From Podospora pseudoanserina (Eukaryota > Ascomycota > Sordariomycetes > Sordariales > Podosporaceae), in the NCBI RefSeq assembly GCF_035222485.1, contig NC_085920.1, forward strand, positions 4,154,001-4,218,000: a stretch of 64,000 bases of DNA, read 5' to 3'. The translations under genes and the position numbers were made by a program. Below the pieces are notes generated by a model. That model ran no database searches, was not told the origin of the DNA, and was given only the letters and a program-made list of their open reading frames with translations. Shown here piece after piece: positions 23,647 through 34,752 of this stretch. Within the stretch, counting starts at the first letter, position 1. Each line of letters begins with the position of its first letter.

Positions 23647-26600
23647 TCAGTAAAACCCATCCGGCCCGGCACTCCCCTTCGTGGAAGCAGACGCAGTAGT
23701 TGGCGTGTTCTGTGTGCTGCTCGCATCGCTACTAGGCGTCGAGGGCTCCACGACCCGGTTCCTAATCGTCATGATCCACTCGTGCTGCAGCAGCTCAATC
23801 GCTGTCGCCCTCTTCTTCGAGTCGCGCACGAAGCACCTCCTCAAAAAGTCAATCCCCTGCGGGCTGAGCTGGTCCGACGTCGGGAGTTGCGGCGGGTTTC
23901 CCTGGGCGATGTTGTACATGATGGCCCACTCGTTGTCGAGATTGGCCCAGGGGCGTCTCCCGGTCGCCATCTCGAGGATGACGCAGCCGAGGGACCAAAT
24001 GTCAACGGCACCAAAGTGGCCCGGGTTCTCGCCCTTGATCACCTCGGGAGACATGTACATGGGCGTTCCAGTCATGGACTTGTTGGGCTTCGTGCTGGTG
24101 ATGTCTTGCACGAGTGTTCGGCCCTGGCGAGCGATCAGTTTGGCGGCGCCGAAATCGACGTATTTGATGATGCCATTGTGGTCAAGGAGGATGTCTGTGG
24201 CGTTTGTTAGTGCCTTTGAACATGTCAGATGGTCTGCTAGACTTACTCTCTGGCTTGATATCACGGTGGGCGATCCTCAACTCATGCAAGTACGCCAAAC
24301 CCTCGAGAAGCTGCAGAGCATACACCATGATGACTTGCTCATCCTCGATACGCCCGTGCTCCAGCAAGTTGGCAAGCGAGCCACCTGAGCAAAACTCCAT
24401 AAACATGTAGACACGATCGCGGTGTACCTCAATACCAAAGTACGATACAACGTTGGGGTGATCCACAGATTCCAAAACGCGCATTTCGTCCCTAATCGTA
24501 TGAGCAACGTTGGGAATAAGCTTGGGGTCTTGCAGGCGAATCTCCTTCACCGCCATAAGCTGGCCTGTGTCAAGGTTCATGGCAGCGTAGACATTGCCAA
24601 ACGTGCCACCGCCGACAAACTGCCCTTGTTGCCAGCGGATGGTAAAGTTGTTGGCTGTTGATGAGAGCCAGGCGAGCGAGCGGTCGACCTCGTTTGACAC
24701 CTCCAAGACTCGGCCCATTGCTGACCGTTCTACAAGGATTTGCTTTCGAATATCGTCAACCTTAACCAGCTCCTCAAGGCGGCGCTCTGTTACACAGCTC
24801 GCGGCCATTTCGTCATCCATAATCTGGCCCTTGTTCAGTCGCTTCATCTGGCTGATAAGCGTCTCCATGCGCTGTTTCTCAGCCTGGGCCGCAACGTTTG
24901 ACCTGGCGCCCATGATATCGAAATGCGAAATCAACAGAGCCATGCACCCAGCAACCTTGGTCCGTAACTTGACATATTCATCGTCGCCAAGCGCTAGCAT
25001 GTGCTTGCCTCTGGTCATGACCATGGCAAACTCAAGCGCCTGTACAGTCCAGCGGAACGTCTTGCGATCAGAGGGAACGCAGTCATCACAGATAAAGCTA
25101 ACCCAGTCCAGCGCCAGCTTGGTAAGCTTCATGTTGTTCATCGTCCTCCGGTTGTTGTCCATGTACAGCAAGGAGCGCTGACCGAACTCAGTAGCGAATA
25201 TGAAGCAGGTCTGTATGAGCTCCTGACAGTTCAGACCCTTGGTCTGCCGTCGAATTGTCTCCACACTGTCCATGAAGGCATTTGACAGCTTGAAAGCAAC
25301 TTTGCGGATCTCCATGAGGCGAAGGTTCACCTTGTGCAAAGTTGACCTCTGTTCGACCACAATGTCAATGTGCATATCAATCGTCTCCAAAAACGCCTTT
25401 CTTGCGTTCACCAAGACATGTTGTGAACCACCCGCAATGAGTCTCATGTGGCCCAACTTGATATCGAGTGGTTCTTCCCGCACTGACAAGCTAAGCTTGG
25501 AGCCGAACCAGTTAGGTGCGTTTTCAGCCTTGATGATCAGGAGGTAGGGTTCTGCGGGGTCTTCTGCGATGACATCGTAGGAGAAGGTGCCCATAAGACG
25601 CTGGATCACGTCCGGGCGGTTTGCTAACGAAGGCGATGCGATGATGTGGATGCCTTTGTGTTCGGGGCTGCCCGTGTAAACTTGGAAGTGGTGCGTGTCC
25701 ATCAGCCGATCATAGAGGTCTTGGAGCTTTTCTGGGCCCCAGGCAATGGTGAAATCACAGGCATTTTCGTAATTCTCGCTGAGCATCCTGGAGAAGCGCT
25801 GCAGCATTCTCTGACGCACACGAACGGAGTCCAGAGTTTGCTTGTACCGCTTCGTCATCTCGGTCACACTCTCTTTGGGTTTCCTCTGCAGTTCTTTCTC
25901 AAAGGTCTGGTGAAGTCGGTTGAAGGCCTTGAAGGTCAGTGAACTGAACTGTTCAGCAGCCTCAATATCTCCGCGCGTGAGATGACTGCCAATTTCGTTT
26001 CCAAACTCCCACTCCTGAAACAGCAATTCTGCCTCCTTGAAGGTGTTCTTGTTCCCGCTGAGCTTCCAGTTCAGCATCTTGAAGTAGTATTTGAGCGCAT
26101 CCAAAATGACCCTGTCAAAATCTTCGTCGATGCAAGGGGGTAAATCCCACCAAGGTTCTGGTGCTGAGATCATCATGTACTCGGACCTGATTTTGATGGC
26201 AAGTTTCAAGATGATTTGGAATTGTGAGATCATCTGGTCTTGCATCAGAGGGTTCTGCTGTGCCGAGTCCTTCATCTTTTTGGCATAAGCTAGCCGCACC
26301 TTGATGATTTCCTCAATAAGTCTTGACGGAAAGCTGATCAAGGTGAGCAGCTCCTCGATATAAGGGGGGAGATGGCGCTTTTGAAAGCCCTGGGCCTTGT
26401 CGATCAGGGTGCGCTTCGCCTTTTCGATAACTCGCGAGATTCCGTCCAGCATGCTCCTCCTCCTGAGATTTTTGCCATCAGCACCATTGTCCTCATGAAG
26501 CGACTTGAGGCCCTCTTCCTTCAAGAGACGGTCCATGAACGAGGTATCATCGCCCAGACCGTTTCCGCCACCTGGCTTGTGGAAATCGAGGGCTTCATTG

Positions 26601-27781
26601 CCAACCCATCTCTTCAAGATTGACAATTCCGTGTTGATCATTTCGTTGACGTTGTACCAAGATATAACAGATTCACATGTCTCCTCGTACGCCTCATAGG
26701 CCCCGGGCTTAAGCGCCGCAACGAGGGCTGTGCTGGAGGGATAAAGACTCTCGATCTTGTCAATCTTGGCGATGGCGTCGCGGACCTGGCCGATGGGAGG
26801 TTTTCCGGCCTCACTCTGCCCAGCAATGGAGAAATTGATGACCTCATTGACCAAGCGGTCCAAACCCGCCTGAGCCTCCTCGGTCATCCTCTTTTGAACC
26901 GGCAAGTGTCTGTCGCATATTTTTGCGCGGATGGCCAACCATAGCTCAGCCTTGTGAGCGCTTCTCCCTGCTTCCTCATCCGCCGAACCGATAAGACGCT
27001 TCTTCTCCTGGCGGACAACATCGCCAGTCAGTACCGCCTCGAGCATGCCGTGCCATTCTAACCGCTCCCGATTCTGGGGATCCCTTAGGTCCTCTTCTGT
27101 GATCTGACTCTCTTCGCTGTTGACAAACATGATGTGCGCATCTTCGTAGCTGTCGAATGGACCCTCTGAAGATGGGGTTTCGCCCTCGGAATCTGAATCG
27201 TACTGCTCGCCAGAGCCGTAAGCGTCGAAGTAGTCGCTGTTACCGTGGTCTTGCTGGCGTAACCTTCGGACGTACTCTCGCTCCTGGGCTCGGAATGTCG
27301 AGCTTCCTGCCAACGGTCGTGGTCGCGATCCGTCTCGGGGGTGAGTTGGAGTAGCTCCTATGTAGGACGAGGGTGGGGGCTGTTGTGGCCTTCGCGCGGT
27401 ATATGGCTGGTAGGTATTCGAAGGTGTTCTAGCAGGTCCCGTGGGGCGTTGAGGTCGTGGAGTAGCGCCATTCCCATAGTGAGCCGAGTCGGCCGTGCCA
27501 CGTTGGCGACTGGCCGCGCCGTTCGCGAGGCCCGTGGAAGGATGTGGCTGCATGATGCCGGAGTGGACTGGAGCGTCGGCATAGCGAGCCAGAGAGCCAA
27601 GTTCGTCATGCTGTTCTAGCAAATGGCGATCTGTAAGCAAATGCAGATCTCCCGATGATACCGCAAGCTCCGAGTCAGATGGCAACGCTATCGCACGGCC
27701 ATTGAACCTCTCGGGCCGCACAAACTGGTCGTCTTCGGTCTGCGAGAAGCGGACGGTACGGGGTGATGTTTCGCTGGCCAT
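23647..27781 (-). CDS. os-4: HOG-pathway MAP kinase kinase kinase (Ssk2/Ssk22/Wis4/OS-4 type)
   Basis: Serine/threonine MAPKKK that relays osmotic and other stress signals to the MAPKK of the Hog1/OS-2 cascade. Minus-strand exons 27781-24247 and 24194-23647 give 1360 residues. A long N-terminal regulatory half (about 1050 residues) precedes a C-terminal kinase domain: glycine loop G-G-G-T-F-G near 1057, the V-K-E lysine near 1079, H-R-D-I-K-P-E-N at 1172-1179, D-F-G near 1192, the S-P-E activation segment end, and D-I-W-S-L-G-C. The 52-nt intron (GTAAGT, branch ACTAAC, CCACAG) interrupts the N codon of the catalytic H-R-D-x-K-x-x-N loop. The order and size match Ssk2 rather than Ste11 or Bck1. 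Divergent from SLD3 with 1 kb between. Confidence 0.95.
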
Positions 27782-28781
27782 TGCGATGGCAGGTTGCTGT
27801 TGGTGAATTCGAGGCCCAGGTACGATGATCGAGCGAGGTTGGTACAGTGATCAATCGATCGTATGCCCACTGCTGGCGGAAACCAAGCTATTGAGGCGGC
27901 AATTCGTCCTGGCCATCGGCGCACAGAGGGAGAAGGGGGGAGGGATTAGTCGGCGGTATGTGAGCAATTGGCCCAAATGTCGTCTGATTTATGGCTGGGA
28001 TATTCAATGGAAAGAGCCGTCTGCCGTCAAGACGAGCTGGTGATGGACGTTACACTAACGGCAACAAAAGCGGGCCCGTGGCAAAAGATGGCGAGCAGAA
28101 AGGTGGCCAAGAAAGGTTAAGGAAGCTTTGCAAGGAGCTCCCCTGACAGTGCATCCAAGGTCTCATTGGCCAAAGTCGAACAGTTTAAGCAACTGGCACA
28201 CGAGGAGAATTTGTTATCAGCGGCTCAATAAAAACATGGTGGTTCGAGCTGATCGAAGCTTGAGTAGGCTCATCGGGATCGGCTTGGTAGTGCAACATCT
28301 GCCAAGCATCTCCAACGCTGGGTGCAAGTTACACAGCGCTGTTTCAGGAAAGGGATGATTATGTATGAAGAGAATGCGCTAGTACACACATGCTCTCCAC
28401 TAGCCCATGTGAAACAGATTCTCCCAAAGATCAGCAGTCTCGAGATGGGAATGTGGATTTAAAGATGTTTCGTTTCTCCCGCCTCAGGGTTCAGGTTAAG
28501 TGAAGACAGGATGGCTTGTGCGGGGGACAGAGGTTCTACGCCGTTGGCTGACGGGAACGCGTCTGTCGCGCTGGGTTGAGCATGGATCACAACGCGTGAC
28601 GCCAGAGCCAGGGCGGGACAAGCATCTGCCAATGAACATTTTTGGAATTCGAGATTCGAGAGACTTACACATGAGCCTCACAACACCTGCGTCCTAACAT
28701 TGGTTACCACCGTTCACAGTTCACCAGGTTTCTATATTCTCAACATGTACCGCTAACCGACTCATTCCCGTTTTTATCAAT
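27782..28781. promoter_or_regulatory. Divergent promoter region, MAPKKK and SLD3
   Basis: 1.0 kb between two start codons pointing away from each other, so both promoters should lie here. A four-codon ORF (M-Y-R-stop) at 28745-28756 sits 25 bp before the SLD3 start. I could not single out a TATA box. Confidence 0.5.
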
Positions 28782-31700
28782 ATGTCCTCCGCAGTGAGGC
28801 CGAGTTCTGGCGGCGCGTCACTGTCGCACTCTCGTTCAGACTCCATTTCCACCTCGATCTCACTGCTACCCCTCCCTTTGTCACGGCCTGCGAGCCGGGC
28901 TTCAGCTGGTGGTGGCATACTCACACCGGCCCGCGATGCCGAGCTCAACCAGCCAGGTCGTCGCCAGAGCATCCACGATCAAGATGTCTTTGGTTCAAGA
29001 AAACGGAAGCGAGATGTCTCGACACCAGGACTGAGCACTGACAGTTTACTAAAAGCTCCAATTGTTTTGAAGGTATTGTCTTTCTTTTATAACCAGTCTC
29101 AATCGCTCATGTTTGACGGTAGCTAACCTTTGTACAGCCCCATCCGTCTAGCCTTACATCGAGACCGTGTATGCTCCACCCTCTCATGATGCTTCCCCGC
29201 GAGAGCCTACCGCTGTCCGCCCTCGACCTCGTCAAGCCACACGGAGAACTTCCATCCACCCGTCTTTTTGAGTCCAAGATTAAGATTCTCGACCTCGAGG
29301 GACGCCTGGGCCACAGTGTCCTCATTGCCCGTTCAGAGATCACCAAAATGGTATATGCCGTCGAAAGCGAAAGCCCTGGGTTATACGTGCTGTGCAAACT
29401 GGGCTCATGGGTGGATGTTGGAGAGGTCAGTCATGATGCTACCGTGGTCTGCAAGGAGAGATTGAAAGGCCCAAAGCAGGTCAAAGTCGAAGATCCGGCC
29501 GGCGCGCCTCTTATAACACCACAAATGTACAAGGAGAACAAGAGGAGGAAACTCGCTATCGAAGAACTCCAGGCCGCCACTCGCAGACGATCAGGAACTC
29601 TCACCGATATGGACTCTCACAGTCAGATTTCGGCATTGCCCAACTCTAGGCCTGCTTCAAGAGGAATCGTTGGGTCTAGACCGGCCTCCAGAGGAGTTGG
29701 AACTCAAATTGTTCAGCCACCAGAGGAGATTTTGGCCGACTCTCTCGCTTTGCTATCCAGCACGCGAGACAGCACCCCAGCCCCTCTTCCGGTCTCAGAT
29801 ACTGGTTGCCAGGCAGAGCCACAGTCCCAGCCGCAGGAGCAGGAGCAGGATAAGCCGACCGCCGAAGGCATCATGGACAACATTAGAACACAGTATCAAG
29901 AAGCTCTCTATCATTCAAAGGTAAGAATCTTGGTGTCCGACCTACTCGTTTGTCAATATGCTCACTGGCCTAGGGATCGCTGGCATATTTCGCAAAGGGC
30001 CCACTGTCCAGGGCTCGAGCCGCCTTCCACCCCGCTACAGGCTCCGATCTCGAAATGGCTGACTTGGTAGAGTTTTTGAAGAGTCTCATCATGACAACTA
30101 TCCTGGTGGATAAGAAGTACCGCGAAACAATTCCCGCTATCATCGAGAAAATGAAAACGTGCCTTGAGGACTCGGACAACGCCCAGACAAAGCGCAAGAA
30201 ACGGAAGGTGAAGAAGCCCAAGATGGGGAAAGATGGCTTGTACCCAAGTGAAGTGGACCACGTTAAGAGGTGGTGGACTTCACATCTGCCGATTGCTGTT
30301 GGGAATGAAGAGGAAGAAGCAAAGACCGTTTCCCAGACCGAAGCCAGGTATCACGTCTCCTGCCTTCGACGGAGAGAAACTCAGTTGCAGATGATCCTAA
30401 TCATGGAAATTCTGGCGCTGGAACCGTTGATACGGCCAAAGGATCCTGTTGGTGACTACCTGCTGCCTGGCGAGTCTCGAGCACCATCTCGCGAAGCAAG
30501 TCAAGAGCCGACAGCGAAGAAACGGAACAAGCACAATCTTCCTGTACTTTTGGATGTTCACGCTGATCGCCTTTGTATTTGGCAGTCGGTAACACTGGAT
30601 GAGGTCAAAGCGCTGGCTGAGTCTCAAGCACCCAAAGAGGGTGCCAGGCCCAAGCGAATCGACTCTGACCCCCTGAATGACTTTTGTGTGGAAATCATCC
30701 TACCCTTTTTCGCTGCACGTCTCCCAGAGCTTTGCGACTCCATCAACAGAAAGTTGGGTGGCCCTGTGGCTCAGTCGCCACCGAAGAAAGAGTTTGTGAA
30801 GCCAGCTGTTGTCTCAAAAGCGAAACCTGGTGCGCCAGCAAAGCGGCCTGCCGCCCTGAAGAAGGACAGCGATCGATCGCTCCAGCGAGCGCTTTCCAAC
30901 GAGCGTATGAGACGTAGTGTCTCAAGAGAGCCATCCAAGGCGATCGCCCTTATGCGATCTGCGAGCGCGACGGCAATTCCTGGACTGAAGCGGGAGGGTA
31001 GTGAGCCCCTGCTCATGGGAATGGTCCCCCGCCAAGACAAGAGTTTGAAGGAGAAGCCAACAAATGTCTTCCCACGTGGGGAAGATCTCAGAGCGAGAAA
31101 GAAGGCCCAGGTAGATGCCGAGTTGAAGGATGCCATCTCGGCGCTTAAGAAGCCAAACCGGGCACTGGCTGTGAAAGAATTTGCTGACGCAGTGGACAAG
31201 AGAGCTTCTGCGGGTGTCAACCAGGTGAAGAAGGTGAAGAAGCCGCGGACACCTTCTATTGTCAAAGCAACTCCAGCAAACGGCCGCTTCAAGGATGTCC
31301 TTGCGGGCGACAATGCGCGTGGACAAACATCTCAATCTTTTGAAGCCATCCCACCATCAAGCGCCTCCATGATCCCAGCATCGACATTACCGCACAAGTT
31401 CACCAATGCATTGGCACCACCGCCATCGTCAACACCGATCAGGATCAGCGCGACTCCGGCCCGCAAACCAGCCTCGGTCAGCACCTTCCACACCCTGCAG
31501 GCAATCCAGGAGACACCGGGCCCCATCTTGGCCTCGTCTCCCATCATGGCAAGAAAAGCAGCGCCCGCACCGACTCAGGGCCAAAGAGCCTCTACACAAT
31601 TCCTATCTATACCTCAGGAAGCGATAGACCACTTCCCCTCCTCGCCCGGGCTACCGGCGCTCTTTGAGACACCGGTCAACCCTAAATTTCATAAAACGGC

Positions 31701-31878
31701 CACGGTTATCAATGACAGCCCTATTCGGTCAAAGCTATTCACGTTGGCACCAGCCCAACAGAAACAAAAGGAGAAGGAAGCCCTACCGCCGGGGACACTC
31801 GGACAGACAGTTCTCACGAAGGAGACAGCGAGCATATACGCCCAACTCGGGTGGGACGACGACGATGACATTATATAA
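28782..31878 (+). CDS. SLD3: DNA replication initiation regulator Sld3
   Basis: Sld3 brings Cdc45 to the loaded MCM helicase and, once phosphorylated by S-phase CDK, binds Dpb11, so it controls origin firing. Exons 28782-29072, 29138-29920 and 29974-31878 give 992 residues. The conserved Sld3 core begins near residue 359 with S-L-A-Y-F-A-K-G-P-L-S-R and runs past the R-R-R-E-T-Q-L-Q-M-I-L motif near 491. Both introns (65 nt, GTATTG...TACAG; 53 nt, GTAAGA...CCTAG) are phase 0, and the second falls just before the core. The C-terminal 400 residues are low complexity, basic, with many S/T-P sites, as expected of a CDK target. The last residues are a D/I-rich tail. Yeast Sld3 is shorter (668). 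Confidence 0.9.
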
Positions 31879-32242
31879 TGAACCTGGCATGAAACAATCA
31901 ACATCACAGCATAAGCAAAATTTCGCATGGCATCAGGGGTTTACTGAGCAGGTTCGGGATTGGGGGAAAGAAGTATTTCGCTTGGGAGCATTGTCGGCAG
32001 AAGAGGATACCTTAAATAGTTCATAAATTTTGTGTTGTATAAGTCACGTATATAGATGCCCATTAGTTGGCACAAAAAAGGGAATGGGTAATAGGTAGGG
32101 ATGTCAAAATATTAGTGGTTAAAGCATGGCGTCTAATGGTATTATTACTTTTGATTGTTAATTCCCTCGCAAGCCTCTCGTTGTTATTATCATTCCCATT
32201 TTCAACAACCTATCTTACCACCCAGCAGCCCCTACCTACCCT
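31879..32242. other. Convergent 3' region between SLD3 and TRS65
   Basis: 364 bp between two stop codons facing each other. AT-rich relative to its flanks; no gene seen. Confidence 0.6.
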
Positions 32243-34149
32243 CTACTCCCTCCTCCTCACAACCACCAAAGGCAACTCCCTCACATCCACATGCTCCTGA
32301 CTCCCCAAATCGACTACCTTCACCGCCTCCACCCCAACAACCCCCTCCCTCAACGCCAAAAACCTCAACTCCACCACACTACACGCATTCGCCGCCAACG
32401 GTCCAACCCTCACGTCCGCCGACAGACACACCACCTCGGTATTATCCACCCCCCCAGCCTTCTGCATCGCATAAACCACATTCTCATCCAGCACCGCATC
32501 CGCCATACCACTGTCCTTCTTCCCACCCATATTCCCCCTCATCGTCGGTCTCCCCAACGCCCCCCCCTCGTTCCTCCTCCTGTGCGGCACCACCAAAAGC
32601 ATCAACTTCCTTGCCTGGGACGATGCCGTCATGGAAGCCGTCATGGACGAATACGACAAATGCATCCCAGCAGGAGCAATCATCGACGTGGGACGGGAGC
32701 GGTTAACAACAAACACCGTCCAGACAAACTCCTCGCCTACATACACCGGTTTATCCGGCCCGGTAAAGGTGAGGGTAATCCCAAAGTCGGGGAGGGTGGT
32801 TTCCGTTGCTGATCTAGCTGCCGCTTCGAGAGAAGGAAGCGCGTCCGGGCGGATGACTGAAGGAGAAACCAACGGTTGGGAGTCAACACCCCCCGAAATG
32901 GACAGCTGACTTGGGCGGTGGGACCGCTGGATGGGTTGCGTCATTGGTTGGCCGAAGCCGGGGTTGACGGGGAGGGTAAAGTCTAGGGGTGTTGTCCACG
33001 TCATGGAGAGTTTGGGGGTGCAAGGGTTTGATTCTGAGTCTGGGCGGACGAGGATGGAGATTTCGATTGTGATGACCAGATCTCGGTCTCGGATGGGGCC
33101 TTTGGTGGTGGCGAGGTCAAGGGAGGAAGGGGTGAGCTTGTAGAGGAAGGTGAGGTGGTCGTGGGCGACGCAGCTTAGGGGGAGGCGCATCCCGGGTTGG
33201 TTGTTGAGGTCCTCTGCGGTGCCGTTGGTGACGTCGAGGGAGATTTTGTTGAGGGAGGCTTCGCAGTCGAAGTAGGGGGTGAAGTCGGTTTCGACGAGGG
33301 CGATGAGGGCTGGGCTGGGGGGTGAGGTGTTTGGTCGGGAGAAACGGACTCGGCAGTGGAGGAGGGGAAAGATCTTGAGTTTGAGGTTTTGAAGGCCCGG
33401 GATGCGACGGAGGGATTCTTTGGATTGGGTTGCTGGCGCTACTCGGGATACTCTCTGGGCTGAGAGATGGGGCTTGATGCCGCCCAGCATTGGGTCGCTG
33501 GCAAAGGAATCGAGCATATTCATGCCGGAGGGAACACAGCTTAGCATGTAGCCATCTCTTTGGTCAGGATTGTTTTCTGGGTCTGCTTGCTTGAGACCTG
33601 CTGTCCCTGAAAAGACAACCGACGGCATCTGTAGCCGGATCCTGGGACGACCCAAGAACACTGACAGTTTCCAGACAGCATAGACAAACTTGGTTCCATC
33701 TTCGACCTCGTCTGGCACTATGAAAACGTCTTCGACATCCTCCACTCCACCACTAAATATGACCTCGGACGCAGGGGGGCTGTTTAGGTCTTGCGAATGG
33801 CTATTGACGATCTGGGCATCTAAGGTGATGACGAGTCGTCGCAAATGTAGGCGGAGCGTCTGTTTGTCGGCGCATTGTGTTCGCAGTATTAAGTAGACAT
33901 CGACGGTTTCATCTGAAGTGAAAGTGAGTAAGATGGGCGTGGGAACAAGAGATGTTGCGCGAACCTCATACCGAAGAACAACTGGTCGCGTAGCTCAATG
34001 CCAGCGAGTTTACTTTCGAAGGAGCCTTCACCTTGCCGGAGGGCTTCGTCAGGGTTGAATTTTGTAGTAAATGGTACAATGTAGGTTAGGTGTGCGTTTT
34101 CGAGGAAAACATCGTTGGCATCGCGCCCTGGGGAATCCGGTACCGCCAT
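32243..34149 (-). CDS. TRS65: TRAPPII complex subunit Trs65
   Basis: Fungal-specific subunit of TRAPPII, the exchange factor for the Rab GTPases Ypt31/32 at the late Golgi; Trs65 supports complex dimerisation and cell-wall delivery. Minus-strand exons 34149-33972 and 33912-32243 give 615 residues (yeast 560). The 59-nt intron (GTATGA...TTCAG) joins L-F-F to D-E-T-V-D-V-Y-L-I-L-R. The C-terminal part has the family's beta-sandwich character, with K-P-V-Y-V-G-E-E-F and the terminal block E-L-R-F-L-A-L-R-E-G-V-V-G-V-E followed by V-D-L-G-S-Q-E-H-V-D-V-R-E-L-P. Middle sections rich in S and P are likely loops. It shares a 603-bp promoter region with PRP40. Confidence 0.88.
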
Positions 34150-34752
34150 CGTTTTCTCTTGGACTGGGTGTTGGGCTCTGCAATTATAGGGAGCTGTTTC
34201 TCAGGTGATCATGAGGTTTCGAGGTCGTGACTAGGCGCATGAGCTGGTGGGAGTCGAGGCGATATACAAACAAGGTTCCGATTTCTCTGGCTACTAGTTC
34301 CTGAATAACAGGAGGTAATGTGCTCTGTCAGCTCAGTAACAGCTTAAAAGACAAATGTGAAGACGGGCTTGTTCATGATAGTTGAAGTCCCAAGCTGGTG
34401 GAGCTTCACAACAGCTCCAACGGTCAGGGGTGCACTTGGCATCTGATGTCAAGTATTAGCGTGGCGCGAGGTAAAAGAGGACCGTGCGTTAAAGCCTGTG
34501 CTTGGCTTTTTATGATTTTACCAGCCCGCGTCGAGTTCAAGCTTGCAATCTTCTCGGTTGGTGACCACGGGTTTTCTTCGCAACTCGAGTGCCAGAGTTA
34601 TTTCATCACGAATACCCCCCTGGGATGACCTCTTAATTCTATTGACAGTCTCCGCTATTCGTATTTTGTAATACGACGACTTGCCTGTCGCCGACGACTT
34701 CGATATCCATCCGCAACCAGCAAGCCAGCGAGCGCATCACGATCCGGTCGCA
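34150..34752. promoter_or_regulatory. Divergent promoter region, TRS65 and PRP40
   Basis: 603 bp between divergent start codons. It must carry both promoters; I see no distinctive operator or TATA box. The PRP40 frame is open upstream of its ATG to about 34681, without another ATG. Confidence 0.5.
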
